Source of the DNA: Betaproteobacteria bacterium GR16-43
Lineage (GTDB): Bacteria; Pseudomonadota; Gammaproteobacteria; Burkholderiales; Usitatibacteraceae
Assembly: GCA_001953215.1 (NCBI GenBank)
Contig: CP019169.1
Location: 248,001-312,000, forward strand
DNA length: 64,000 nucleotides
Reading direction: 5' to 3'
This document shows positions 48,554-57,399 of the stretch, piece after piece; within the stretch, counting starts at the first letter, position 1, and the number at the start of each line of letters is the position of its first letter. The notes beneath the pieces were generated by a model, which saw nothing but the letters and a program-made list of their open reading frames with translations, was not told the DNA's origin and did no database searches. Both the position numbers and the translations under genes were made by a program.

Positions 48554-50037
48554 TCGGACTCCGTGCGTTGTTCGAGTGCGGCGCGCGCGGTCTCGCCATC
48601 GCAGAACGGATGGCGCACGCCCGCGATCTCCTGGTAGGTCTCGTGGCCCTTGCCCGCGAGCAACACGACGTCGCCGGCGCGCGCGTGGTGCACGGCGGTG
48701 AAGATCGCGACCTGCCGGTCCTCGATCGCTTCGGCCTTGCCGGCGGGGATGCCGCCCATCACCTGCGCGATGATCTTCGCGGGATCCTCGCCGCGCGGAT
48801 TGTCGCTGGTGACGATGACGTGGTCGGCGAGGCGGGCCGCGGCCGCGCCCATCATCGGGCGCTTGCCCGGGTCGCGATCGCCGCCGCACCCGAAGACGCA
48901 AATGAGTTGCCGGTCCTTCGCGACCGCGGGCCGCAAGGCGGCGAGCGCTTTTTCCAGCGCGTCGGGCGTGTGGGCGTAGTCGACGACGACGAGCGGCTCG
49001 TTGCCGCCGCCGATGCGCTCGAGACGCCCCGGCACCGGCTTCAGTTTCGAAAGCGTCGCGGCCACGCCATCGAGCGAGAGCCCCGCCGCGAAGAGTGCAC
49101 CGGCCACGGCGAGGAGATTGGACACGTTGAACGCGCCCAGCACCGAGGCGGCGATGTCCGCCGTGCCCCATTCGCCCTCGAGCGTGAAGCGCACGCCCGC
49201 TTCCGAAAGCGCGACGTTCGTGGCGCGCAGGCTCGCCTCCGGGCCCGTGCCGTAGGTGATCAGCTTCAGCGGCTTCGTCGCGAGGCGTTGCGCGAAGCGC
49301 GCGCCCCACTCGTCGTCCACGTTCACAACCGCGGCCTTGAGGCCGCGCGCCGAGAAGAGCTTGAACTTCGCCTCGCCGTACGCCTCGAGCGTGCCGTGGT
49401 AGTCGAGGTGGTCGCGCGTGAGGTTGGTGAAGACGGCCACGTCGTACTTGATGCCCGCGGTGCGCGCCTGGTCGAGGCCGTGGCTGGAAACCTCCATCGC
49501 CGCGGCGCGCGCGCCGCGCTTCACGTACTCGGCGAGCAGGCGCTGCAGCACGATCGCATCGGGCGTCGTGTTCTTCGCTTCGGTGAGCTCGCCCACGACG
49601 CCGTTGCCGAGCGTGCCCAGCACCGCGGAGCGCTTGCCGTGCGCGTCGAGCGCCTGCGCCACCCATTGCGCGACGGTGGTCTTGCCGTTGGTTCCCGTGA
49701 CGCCCGTCATCCAGAGCGCATCGGAGGGATTGCCGTAGACATGGCCCGCGATCTCGGAGATGCGCGTGCGCAGGTCGTCGAGGGCGAGGTTGGGCACGTC
49801 CCAGCGCTCGTCCCATTCGAAGCCTTCGTGGTCCCAGAGCACGGCGGAAGCGCCGCGCGAGATCGCGTCGACGATGAAGGAGCGCCCGTCGCGCACCGTG
49901 CCCGGATACGCCACGAAGATCGAGCCGCGCTTCACCGCGCGCGAATCGGCGGTGAGGTCGGCCAGCGGGACGCCCAGCTGGGCGAGGCGGTCCAGCACGG
50001 GGGCGCCCGGAGGTGCGAATTCGGCCGCGGCGATCAT
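48550..50037 (-). CDS. murE: UDP-MurNAc-Ala-D-Glu-meso-DAP ligase
   Basis: 495 residues. Adds meso-diaminopimelate. P-loop '[17 protein letters not shown]', 'TTPDAIVLQRLLAEYV', 'EVSSHGLDQARTAG', 'FTNLTRDHLDYHGTLE' and 'VFGCGGDRDPGKRPMMG'. The selectivity motif reads DNPR ('TSDNPRGEDP'), which specifies meso-DAP over lysine, as expected for a Gram-negative wall. ATGA overlaps on both sides. Confidence 0.97.
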   Translation of the reverse strand: MIAAAEFAPPGAPVLDRLAQLGVPLADLTADSRAVKRGSIFVAYPGTVRDGRSFIVDAISRGASAVLWDHEGFEWDERWDVPNLALDDLRTRISEIAGHVYGNPSDALWMTGVTGTNGKTTVAQWVAQALDAHGKRSAVLGTLGNGVVGELTEAKNTTPDAIVLQRLLAEYVKRGARAAAMEVSSHGLDQARTAGIKYDVAVFTNLTRDHLDYHGTLEAYGEAKFKLFSARGLKAAVVNVDDEWGARFAQRLATKPLKLITYGTGPEASLRATNVALSEAGVRFTLEGEWGTADIAASVLGAFNVSNLLAVAGALFAAGLSLDGVAATLSKLKPVPGRLERIGGGNEPLVVVDYAHTPDALEKALAALRPAVAKDRQLICVFGCGGDRDPGKRPMMGAAAARLADHVIVTSDNPRGEDPAKIIAQVMGGIPAGKAEAIEDRQVAIFTAVHHARAGDVVLLAGKGHETYQEIAGVRHPFCDGETARAALEQRTESE

Positions 50038-51779
50038 CCTTCGCCTCCCTTGTCGGGTGCGAGGACCGGCGCCGGATCGGCCTTCACGTTGAGCGTGCCC
50101 GGCGCATCGGGCGAGACCGACATCATGCGCAGCGCGCTGCCCATCACCGAGCTGAAGACCGGGGCGCCGACGTCGCCGCCGAAGTATTTCGGCGTCATCG
50201 GCTCGTCGATCATCACGGCGACGATGAAGCGCGGGTTCGACACCGGGCCGAAGCCCACGAACGACGAAACGTATTTGTGCTCGGCGTAGCCGCCGTTCTC
50301 GGGCTTGTGCGCCGTGCCGGTCTTGCCGGCCACGCGGTAGCCCGGGACCTGCGCGCGCGGCGCCGTGCCGCCGGGCATCACGGCCATCTCCATCATCGCG
50401 GTGACCTGGCGCGCGGTCTCGGCGTTCACGAGCGGGCGGCCGACCGGACGGTCCTCGCGCTTCATCAGCGAGATCGGCAGCAGCTGGCCGTCGTTGGTGA
50501 AGATCGTGTAGGCCCGCGCCACCTGCAGCAGCGAAACGCCGATGCCGTGGCCGTACGACATCGTCGCCATCTCGATCGGCTTCCACGTCTTCCACGGCCG
50601 CAGCAGGCCCTTGGCCTCGCCCGGGAAGCCCGTGGCCGGCACGGCGCCGAAGCCCAGCTCGCCGTAGAGCGTGCCCATCTGCTCGGGCGCCATCTGGAGC
50701 TGGATCTTCGCGGTGCCGATGTTCGAGGACTTCTGGATCACCTGCGCCACGGTGAGCGTGCCGTTGGCGTGCGTGTCGCTGATCGTCCAGCCGGCCATCG
50801 CCATCGTGCCGCCGCCGGTCTGCACCAGCGTGGTGGGCTTCACGATGCCGGAGTCGAGCGCGGCGGCGACCGTGAAGGGCTTCAGCGTCGAGCCCGGCTC
50901 GTAGATGTCGGTGACCGAGCGGTTGCGCGTCTGCTTGCCGGTCACGTTGGCGCGGTTGTTCGGGTTGTAGTCGGGCTGGTTCACCAGCGCCAGCACCTCG
51001 CCGCTCTTCGCGTCGAGGATGACCAGGGCGCCGCCCTTGGCCTTGTTGGCCTCGACGGCGGCCTTCAGCTCCTTGTGCGCGAGGAACTGCAGCCGCTGGT
51101 CGATGGAGAGCGTCACCGCTTCGCCGTCGCGCGGCGGATGCTGGCTGCCCACGTCCTCGACGATGCGGCCCTTCCGGTCCTTGATCACCTTGCGGCTGCC
51201 CGGGACGCCCGCGAGCCGGCGCTGCAGGGAAAGCTCGATGCCTTCCTGCCCGTTGTCGTCCATGCCGGTGAATCCGACCACGTGAGCCATCACTTCGCCT
51301 GCGGGATAGAAACGTCGGTACTCGCGCTGCTGGAAGACGCCCGGCACGCCGAGTTCCATCACCTTGACCGCCTGGTCCGGCGAAATCTGGCGCTTGAGGA
51401 AGACGAACTGGCGATCCTTGTTGGCAATTTTCTGGCGGAGCTCGGCGGGCTCCATCGCCAGGGCGCTCGCGAGGCGGGCGAGCTTCCGGTCGTCGACCTC
51501 GACGTCCTCGGGGCTGGCCCAGATCGATTCGACGGGCGTGGAGATGGCCAGCGGCTGGCCATTCCGGTCGCGCACGAGGCCGCGGGATGCCGCGAGCTCG
51601 ACGGTGCGGCCATACCGCGCCGCGCCCTTGGCCTGGAGGAATCCGGTGTTCAGCCCCTGGAGGTAGAACGCCCGGCCGGCCAGCACCGCGAAGCCGAGCG
51701 CCACCAGGCCCAGGACGACGCGCGAGCGCCAGCCCTCGAGCTTCAGGCGCAGTTGCGGGGTGCGCTTCTCGAATTTCAC
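50034..51779 (-). CDS. ftsI: Peptidoglycan DD-transpeptidase FtsI (PBP3)
   Basis: 581 residues from a GTG overlapping the ftsL stop (GTGA). Septal cross-linking enzyme. One N-terminal membrane helix ('RVVLGLVALGFAVLAGRAFY'), the PBP dimer domain, then transpeptidase motifs SxxK 'EPGSTLKPF', SxN 'KSSNIGT' and KTG 'VAGKTGTAHKP'. Length matches E. coli FtsI. Paired with FtsW from the same operon. Confidence 0.97.
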   Translation of the reverse strand: MKFEKRTPQLRLKLEGWRSRVVLGLVALGFAVLAGRAFYLQGLNTGFLQAKGAARYGRTVELAASRGLVRDRNGQPLAISTPVESIWASPEDVEVDDRKLARLASALAMEPAELRQKIANKDRQFVFLKRQISPDQAVKVMELGVPGVFQQREYRRFYPAGEVMAHVVGFTGMDDNGQEGIELSLQRRLAGVPGSRKVIKDRKGRIVEDVGSQHPPRDGEAVTLSIDQRLQFLAHKELKAAVEANKAKGGALVILDAKSGEVLALVNQPDYNPNNRANVTGKQTRNRSVTDIYEPGSTLKPFTVAAALDSGIVKPTTLVQTGGGTMAMAGWTISDTHANGTLTVAQVIQKSSNIGTAKIQLQMAPEQMGTLYGELGFGAVPATGFPGEAKGLLRPWKTWKPIEMATMSYGHGIGVSLLQVARAYTIFTNDGQLLPISLMKREDRPVGRPLVNAETARQVTAMMEMAVMPGGTAPRAQVPGYRVAGKTGTAHKPENGGYAEHKYVSSFVGFGPVSNPRFIVAVMIDEPMTPKYFGGDVGAPVFSSVMGSALRMMSVSPDAPGTLNVKADPAPVLAPDKGGEG

Positions 51780-52051
51780 GGCCGCGCGCCCTCCCGCGTG
51801 ATCACGATCGTGCTCGCGGCGTCGGGCAGCTTCATGCCGAGCGACTTCGCGGCGATGGCTTCGACGCGCTTGTGCGTGCCCCACGTGCCCTGCTCCAACT
51901 GCAGCTGCGTGAATTCCTCCTGCAGCTTGCGGGAGCGCGATTGCTCGGTTTCCAGCTCGATGAACGCCTTCCTTGCCTGGTGCTGCGAGGCGATGGTGCC
52001 GATCGCGCAAGCCACGAGCACGACGAGGAGGAGGAACGAGACGCGCGCCAT
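51776..52051 (-). CDS. ftsL: Cell division protein FtsL
   Basis: 91 residues. Short cytoplasmic end, one membrane helix ('VSFLLLVVLVACAIGTIA') and a periplasmic coiled coil rich in Glu/Gln/Arg ('ELETEQSRSRKLQEEFTQLQ'), ending 'AAKSLGMKLPDAA', the usual FtsL finish. Works with FtsB and FtsQ. Position between rsmH and ftsI confirms the call. Confidence 0.92.
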   Translation of the reverse strand: MARVSFLLLVVLVACAIGTIASQHQARKAFIELETEQSRSRKLQEEFTQLQLEQGTWGTHKRVEAIAAKSLGMKLPDAASTIVITREGARP

Positions 52052-52056
52052 CGACG

Positions 52057-53001
52057 TCAGCCTTCGTTCTTTTCGGCCACGCGCAGCACGGCGCTGCGCG
52101 AGCGCGGGTTGCGATGCACTTCGGCGTCGCCGGGCTTCACGGCCTTGCCCACGAGGTGGATCGGCGCCGGCGGGATGTCCTTCGCGCGCACCGGCACGTT
52201 CTTCGGCAGCTTGTCGGCCGTGGCCTGGTCGCGCAGGAAATTCTTGACGATGCGGTCTTCGAGCGAGTGGAAGCTGATCACGGCGAGGCGTCCGCCGGGC
52301 TCGAGCACGTCCACCGCTTGCGGCAGCGTTACCTCGAGCTCTTCAAGTTCCTGATTGATGAAAATCCGAAGAGCTTGAAACGTGCGGGTTGCCGGGTTTT
52401 GCCCCGGCTCGCGTGTCCGAACCGCGCGACCCACGACCGCGGCAAGTTGCCCGGTGGTGAGGATCGGCTCGAGCTGCCTTGCCGCAACAATCGCTCCTGC
52501 AACCGATTTAGCAAACCGTTCTTCCCCATAGCGCCAGATCACCTCCCTGATTTCTTGTTCTTCGGCGCGCGCGATCCACTCGGCGGCGGTCTCGCCGCGC
52601 GTCGTGTCCATGCGCATGTCCAGAGGGCCGTCGCGCATGAAGCTGAAGCCGCGCGCGGCCGTGTCGAGTTGGGGCGAAGACACGCCCAGGTCGAGCAGCA
52701 CGCCCGCCACGCGGTCGATGTTTCTCGCGGCGAGCGCGGCTTTCATCGTGGAGAACCTCGCGTGGATCAGCTCAAGACGCGGATCTTCGAGCGCGCGATG
52801 CGAATGCGCCTCGGGGTCCTGATCAAGAGCGAGAAGTCTTCCGCGAACACCGAGACGGGCGAGGATGGCCGCGCTGTGCCCGCCGCGACCAAAGGTGCCA
52901 TCGACGTACGTACCGTCTTCACGGACTCGGAGACCGGCAACAGCTTCTTCGACAAGGACCGGGACATGGCTCACCTCACGGGGGGGAAGGGACGGGGACA
53001 T
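52057..53001 (-). CDS. rsmH: 16S rRNA (cytosine(1402)-N4)-methyltransferase
   Basis: 314 residues. Methylates C1402 of 16S rRNA in the P site. Diagnostic blocks: '[13 protein letters not shown]', AdoMet loop '[19 protein letters not shown]', '[20 protein letters not shown]', '[15 protein letters not shown]' and '[19 protein letters not shown]'. The stretch encoding about residues 147-225 (52329-52560) uses more A/T-ending codons than the rest of the gene and its neighbours, although the protein stays normal. Confidence 0.96.
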   Translation of the reverse strand: MSPSLPPREVSHVPVLVEEAVAGLRVREDGTYVDGTFGRGGHSAAILARLGVRGRLLALDQDPEAHSHRALEDPRLELIHARFSTMKAALAARNIDRVAGVLLDLGVSSPQLDTAARGFSFMRDGPLDMRMDTTRGETAAEWIARAEEQEIREVIWRYGEERFAKSVAGAIVAARQLEPILTTGQLAAVVGRAVRTREPGQNPATRTFQALRIFINQELEELEVTLPQAVDVLEPGGRLAVISFHSLEDRIVKNFLRDQATADKLPKNVPVRAKDIPPAPIHLVGKAVKPGDAEVHRNPRSRSAVLRVAEKNEG

Positions 53002-53061
53002 CGGGAACGGCTGCCTTGCTTTCCTCTGGAGGCGGCGGGAGTACCGATGTCTCGCGCCGCA

Positions 53062-53508
53062 TCACAGGGAGAAGTTCTCCATCCCGGGCGGCAACGGGGG
53101 GTTGCCGCCGGACCTCAACCGTTCGAGCTGTTCATTCCAGCCCTCGAGGCTCCACACCTCGAAGTGGGTGCCCTGGCCCACGTTCATCACGACCTTGTCG
53201 ATCCGGGCATACGTGCGCAGTTCGGGCGAGACCAGCAGCCGTCCCGCGCCGTCGAGCGCGAGTTCCTCGGCGAAGCCGATCAACACGCGCTTCCACAAGC
53301 TCGCCTGCGCATGGGTGCTCGGGAAGGCCATCACTTGGGCACGCACCGGCTCCCAGGCCGGCGCCGGGTAGAGAAGCAGGCAGCCGTCGGGGTGCGCCGT
53401 GAGGACAACGCCCACGGTGCCGCCCTGCGTGAGCGGATCGCGCAAGCGCGTCGGGACCGCCATGCGGCCCTTTGCGTCGAGGTTGATCTGCGAAGCTCCC
53501 TGAAACAC
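53062..53508 (-). CDS. mraZ: Transcriptional regulator MraZ
   Basis: 148 residues with two SpoVT/AbrB-like halves: 'FQGASQINLDAKGRMAVPTR' and 'LALDGAGRLLVSPELRTYAR', each holding the conserved D-x-K/A-G-R. MraZ binds tandem TGGG repeats upstream of its own gene and represses the cluster. Such repeats are present at 53561-53591. First gene of the dcw cluster; rsmH follows after 60 bases. Confidence 0.95.
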   Translation of the reverse strand: MFQGASQINLDAKGRMAVPTRLRDPLTQGGTVGVVLTAHPDGCLLLYPAPAWEPVRAQVMAFPSTHAQASLWKRVLIGFAEELALDGAGRLLVSPELRTYARIDKVVMNVGQGTHFEVWSLEGWNEQLERLRSGGNPPLPPGMENFSL

Positions 53509-53560
53509 CGTGCTGCTCCCCCATCTCGGAGATCGAAAGACCGGCTAAGTAACCGATTTT

Positions 53561-53621
53561 CCATCGAATCCCAGTTTTTCCCACTTATCCACACTCTACG
53601 GGGCGGTTTTAGGGGAGTCAA
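53561..53621 (-). promoter_or_regulatory. dcw promoter with MraZ-binding repeats
   Basis: On the minus strand TTGACT (53616-53621) and TAGAGT (53593-53598) lie 17 bases apart as a -35/-10 pair. Just downstream are TGG/TGGG repeats at 53589-53591, 53580-53583, 53570-53573 and 53561-53563, nine to ten bases apart, the pattern known for MraZ operators. The last repeat is about 50 bases before the mraZ ATG. Arrangement implies autorepression. Confidence 0.7.
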
Positions 53622-53758
53622 GGGGTGTTATTGCATTTTCTGCTTGTGCGACAATGGCTTAGCGTTGGTTCCTGAGAAGGCCCTGAGGATTTCGAAGTAT
53701 TTAAATATCAATAACATACGCTCCATAGTGAAAGTCACTTCTTAGGGTTGGGCTGGAT

Positions 53759-54976
53759 ATGCTGCAGCGCATCATCAAAACCCTCTTGCAGTGCCTCTGC
53801 GCCGTGGCCCTGGCGACCCACGCCGCCGATCCCTTGCCCTCGAGGAAGTCCTCGCTGCCCGATCCGGCCTTTGCCCTCGAAGGAAAGGCCCTGGTGGAGG
53901 CGCTGCAGAAAGGCGGCTTCACGCTTTTTTTCCGCCACGCCGCGACCGACATGACGCAGCCCGATGCGCGGAGCTTCGAGCCCGAGGACTGCAAGGTGCA
54001 GAGGAACCTCCATGAGGGCGGGCGGGCGCAGACGCGGTTGATCGCCGAGGGCTTCGCGGCGATGAAGCTTCCGGTCGGCGAGGTGTTCGCGGGCCCCTAC
54101 TGCCGCACGATGGAAACCGCGCGCGGCATTGCCGGCCGAGCCACGATGGACAACGGCGTCATCGGGCACGCGACGACCGACCCCGAGGCGAAGCTGGACT
54201 TCTCCAGCCTCGAGCGGATGCTCAACACGCCCCCCGCGCCCGGCGTGAATCGCATCGTCGTCGGGCACCTCGCGCAGGTCAGCCTGTTCATCGGGCGGGA
54301 GCCGATCGAGGAAGGCGACGCGCTGGTGCTCCGCGCCGTCGACAACGCGCCGCAGGTGGTCGCGCGCGTGCGCCCGGCGGACTGGAAGGCGCTCGCGTTG
54401 CACGGCGAACGCTCGGCCGACGTCGACCCCGGCTTCGCCCTCGAAGGCGAAGCCCTCGTGAAGGCGCTGCGCGAAGGCGGCCTCACGCTCTACATTCGCC
54501 ACGGCCTCACGGAATCCGCGCAGCGCGACATGCCCGGCCTCGACCTCGGGAGCGGCAACTGCGCGCAGCAGCGCAACCTGTCGGAGGCGGGGCGTGCACA
54601 GGTGCGCGCGGTCGGCGCTGGAATCGCCGCGCTGGAGATCCCGCTCGGCGAGCTTGTGGCGAGCCCTTACTGCCGCACGATGGAAACAGCACGCCTCCTC
54701 GCGGGCCGCGATCCGCAACCGCTCGCCGCCGTGGCCGGGGGCGTCGATGCGAACGGCAAGCCCAGCTTCGCCGAACTCGGCCGCTACCTCGCGAAGCGCG
54801 TGCACAAGCCGCTGCCCGTGCGCGTCGTCGTGGGCCACAGCAACTTCCAGGAAATCGGCGGAACGCCGCCGCCCAAGGAGGCCGAGACGCTCGTGCTGCG
54901 ATCCTGGGGCTTCGGGTGGGTCGTGCTCGCGCGGCTGCGCGCCGAGGACTGGGCCGCGCTCGCTCAGCGCAAGTAG
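53759..54976 (+). CDS. Exported protein with two tandem histidine-phosphatase domains
   Basis: 405 residues; signal peptide 'MLQRIIKTLLQCLCAVALAT'. Domain 1 (about 38-220) has 'FTLFFRHAATDM', 'CKVQRNLHEGGRAQ', 'GPYCRTMETARGIAG' and 'IVVGHLAQVSLF'. Domain 2 (about 225-405) repeats each element: 'LTLYIRHGLTES', 'CAQQRNLSEAGRAQVRAVG', 'SPYCRTMETARLLAG', 'VVVGHSNFQEIGG'. The RH, arginine and second histidine appear intact in both, so both may be active. Substrate unknown. It lies in an AT-richer region divergent from mraZ. Confidence 0.82.
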   Translation: MLQRIIKTLLQCLCAVALATHAADPLPSRKSSLPDPAFALEGKALVEALQKGGFTLFFRHAATDMTQPDARSFEPEDCKVQRNLHEGGRAQTRLIAEGFAAMKLPVGEVFAGPYCRTMETARGIAGRATMDNGVIGHATTDPEAKLDFSSLERMLNTPPAPGVNRIVVGHLAQVSLFIGREPIEEGDALVLRAVDNAPQVVARVRPADWKALALHGERSADVDPGFALEGEALVKALREGGLTLYIRHGLTESAQRDMPGLDLGSGNCAQQRNLSEAGRAQVRAVGAGIAALEIPLGELVASPYCRTMETARLLAGRDPQPLAAVAGGVDANGKPSFAELGRYLAKRVHKPLPVRVVVGHSNFQEIGGTPPPKEAETLVLRSWGFGWVVLARLRAEDWAALAQRK

Positions 54977-55296
54977 CCGGGGTTCACGATGCCGGAGACG
55001 TGCTCGAACTGTCGGGACGGCCGCGAAGCCGGTTGGTACTGGGCCCAGGCCGAGGGCCGCAGGTCCGGCAGCGAGGATGTCGCCCCGTAGATCGGGAGGC
55101 CCTGCGCACGCGCCGCCTGTTCCGCGGCAAGCGCCGCACCGGTGGCAGCGCCGCCCTTCGGTTGTTCGAATACCGCGATCGTGATGCGGCCCGCGTCGTC
55201 CGTCGTGCGGTGCACGACCACTTCGTTGCCGGGCGATTGCGCGGAAGCGGCGAATGAAATCGCCGCGAGCAGAGCGGCCAGGGCAAGGTTTCTCAT
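54964..55296 (-). CDS. Small exported protein of unknown function
   Basis: 110 residues from the ATG at 55296; signal peptide 'MRNLALAALLAAISFAASAQ'. The mature part has 'EVVVHRTTDDAGRITIAVFE', an Ala-rich stretch, and 'PDLRPSAWAQYQPASRPS'. No family recognised. Its last 13 bases overlap the convergent histidine-phosphatase gene. Confidence 0.6.
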   Translation of the reverse strand: MRNLALAALLAAISFAASAQSPGNEVVVHRTTDDAGRITIAVFEQPKGGAATGAALAAEQAARAQGLPIYGATSSLPDLRPSAWAQYQPASRPSRQFEHVSGIVNPGYLR

Positions 55297-55365
55297 GCGT
55301 CCCAGCTTAGGACGCGCATCGCGCCCCGGGACTCGGAGCATTCCGGTAATCGCGTAGGCGCGCGC

Positions 55366-57399
55366 CTAGGCTTTCGAGTGGGGCCAGCCTCGTTCGCTCG
55401 CTTGCCGCATGGGGTGCATCGAGACCAGGCCGCGAAGGTCGCCATGGCACACGAGCACGGGCTCGCGTGCGCCGAACCGGGGCTCGACACGCAGGGGTTC
55501 CACGACGCGGGCCTCGCCGTCGATGGCCTCGATGAGGCCCGCGTCCTGCAGTGCGGACAGGAAGCGCTCGACCGGCGTACCCCCGGCGTGATCGAAGACC
55601 CCCGCTTCCTCGAAGGCCGCCACGATGTGCTGCGCCTCGTGCCCCGCCAGCAGCGCGCGCCAGGCGCTCGTGCCGTGCCCGTCGAACGTGTAGTACGCCC
55701 CGCCCCACCCGTCGATCACGACCGTCTCGGCATCGAAGACCGCGTGGAGGATACCCGCTCCGGCCAGCGCGAACCGGCCCCGCAGGGCGGTCGGACGAAC
55801 CACGAGGCTCAGCCTCGGGAACCCGCACCCACGCTCGGAAAACCACGTGACGTTCTCGTGGACCACGTCGAGTTGCACGACGTACTTGCCCGGTTCCGCC
55901 GGAGCCTCGATCGACAACCCGCGCGTGAGCTTCCGGCCGGGTTCGACGAAGGCCGCGTAGCCGCGCCGCGCATTCGTGAGCGGCGCCCGCGGGCCATCCA
56001 GCCGCAGCATGCTGCCGTCCTCGCTGCGCAGGTGGCTCGATACCTTGAAGGGCATGTCCGATCCGACGAGCTCCACCCAGCAACACGACGAATCGTTCTC
56101 GACCTCGACTTCGATCGTGCGCTTCCCGCCCGGCGCGAGGACGATTTCCCGCAGGCCGTCGCCGAGCGCGATCCGCGCCGAGTATTCGCGATGCGCGGGA
56201 TTCGACCGCGGCCGGAGCTGGCCGGGAGGCACGGCCAGGTAGCCTTCACCCGTTTTCGGATGGCGCGAGACGAGGGATGCGAGCCACGCCGGATCGGCGA
56301 CGTCGAAGAGCTCCGGGAGGCACGGCAGGTGCCGCCACTGGAGGAAGATCCCTTCGATGCCCCCGTCCTCGCCCAGGAAGAACCGGACGTAGGCGGCGGA
56401 AACGGAATCCAGGGGCCTGTCCTCGTCGCCTTCGCGATCCACGCGGCGCAATCCGTGGAGCCGCCCTTGCGTGGCGAGCGAGGCCTCGAGCGCGCGCCGG
56501 AACTCCGGGTCGATCTCGAGCCATCGCTGGAGGACCGCGCCGTCGACCAGGTCGCCGCACATCCGGCACGCGAGGACCAGCGCTTCGAAAAGAGTCTCGC
56601 GCAGTCCGCGCCGCGCGGCCTCCTTCCACAGCGTGGGCCATGCGATCGCGGGTTTCGCGGCCAGGATGCACGCGAGGTCCTGGATCCAGTGCACGTTCAG
56701 CGGGTCGCGCTCGCGCATGCCGTTCACGATGCCGGTGAACAGCAGGTCCTCCGGGCTCATGAGGCGCACTTCCAACCCGTTCCAGTCGAAACGCTCCGCG
56801 CGTTGCCAAAGCCCGTCATCGGCATCCGCGCGGCGCGATTCGAGCAGCGCATGCCAGTGCAGGTCGAATCCGCTGCGATGCGCGTTGGTGAAATCGCGCG
56901 AGTGGATCTCCGAGCGCTTCCAGCCCGCGCCGTGCAGGGCCGTCCATCCGGCCCCGAACAGGATCTCCTCGGCTCGGGGCACGTCGGCCGGCCGCACCAG
57001 GATGTCCACGTCCGCCATGGTCCGCGTGGCGAGGTCGGCCTGGTACTTGAGGACCATCGCGATGCCCTTGAACAGCAGGAACTCGATTCCGGCATCGCGC
57101 AGCGCGGCGAGCACGCGCCGACCGTCGGCGAGCAGGAGCGTGTTGCGCAAGTGCGCCCTGCGATAGACCCCCTGCATGCGGGCGCGGCGCGGGTCGTCGC
57201 CCATCGTGCCGCCGAACTTTCGGAAGAGCGCGGGCACCAGCCGCATGGCCTGCGGGTCGAGCGCATCGAGATCGGCCTGGGCGAGCCAGCGCGCGAACGA
57301 TTGCGCGTCCCTCGGCGCCGGCAGGACGAGCGCCTGGAGCATCAGGCCCTGCAGGCGATCGACCTCGAGGAAATTGTCGAACGCTTCGAAGTCGCTCAT
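55366..57399 (-). CDS. Nucleotidyltransferase / Ig-like / PqqD fusion protein
   Basis: 677 residues, three parts. 1: an NTP_transf_5-type nucleotidyltransferase domain (about 1-330) with 'FLLFKGIAMVLKYQ' and 'TRTMADVDILVRPADV' (111-140), the KG...DxDxLV pattern of this family. 2: an Ig-like beta-sandwich (about 425-525) with 'AEPGKYVVQLDVVHENVTWF'. 3: a PqqD-like domain (about 560-625, 'GAYYTFDGHGTSAWRALLAG'), a fold that binds leader peptides in RiPP pathways. No signal peptide, so cytoplasmic. Last gene of a coupled seven-gene operon; ATGA overlap with the NHL gene. Confidence 0.75.
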   Translation of the reverse strand: MSDFEAFDNFLEVDRLQGLMLQALVLPAPRDAQSFARWLAQADLDALDPQAMRLVPALFRKFGGTMGDDPRRARMQGVYRRAHLRNTLLLADGRRVLAALRDAGIEFLLFKGIAMVLKYQADLATRTMADVDILVRPADVPRAEEILFGAGWTALHGAGWKRSEIHSRDFTNAHRSGFDLHWHALLESRRADADDGLWQRAERFDWNGLEVRLMSPEDLLFTGIVNGMRERDPLNVHWIQDLACILAAKPAIAWPTLWKEAARRGLRETLFEALVLACRMCGDLVDGAVLQRWLEIDPEFRRALEASLATQGRLHGLRRVDREGDEDRPLDSVSAAYVRFFLGEDGGIEGIFLQWRHLPCLPELFDVADPAWLASLVSRHPKTGEGYLAVPPGQLRPRSNPAHREYSARIALGDGLREIVLAPGGKRTIEVEVENDSSCCWVELVGSDMPFKVSSHLRSEDGSMLRLDGPRAPLTNARRGYAAFVEPGRKLTRGLSIEAPAEPGKYVVQLDVVHENVTWFSERGCGFPRLSLVVRPTALRGRFALAGAGILHAVFDAETVVIDGWGGAYYTFDGHGTSAWRALLAGHEAQHIVAAFEEAGVFDHAGGTPVERFLSALQDAGLIEAIDGEARVVEPLRVEPRFGAREPVLVCHGDLRGLVSMHPMRQASERGWPHSKA

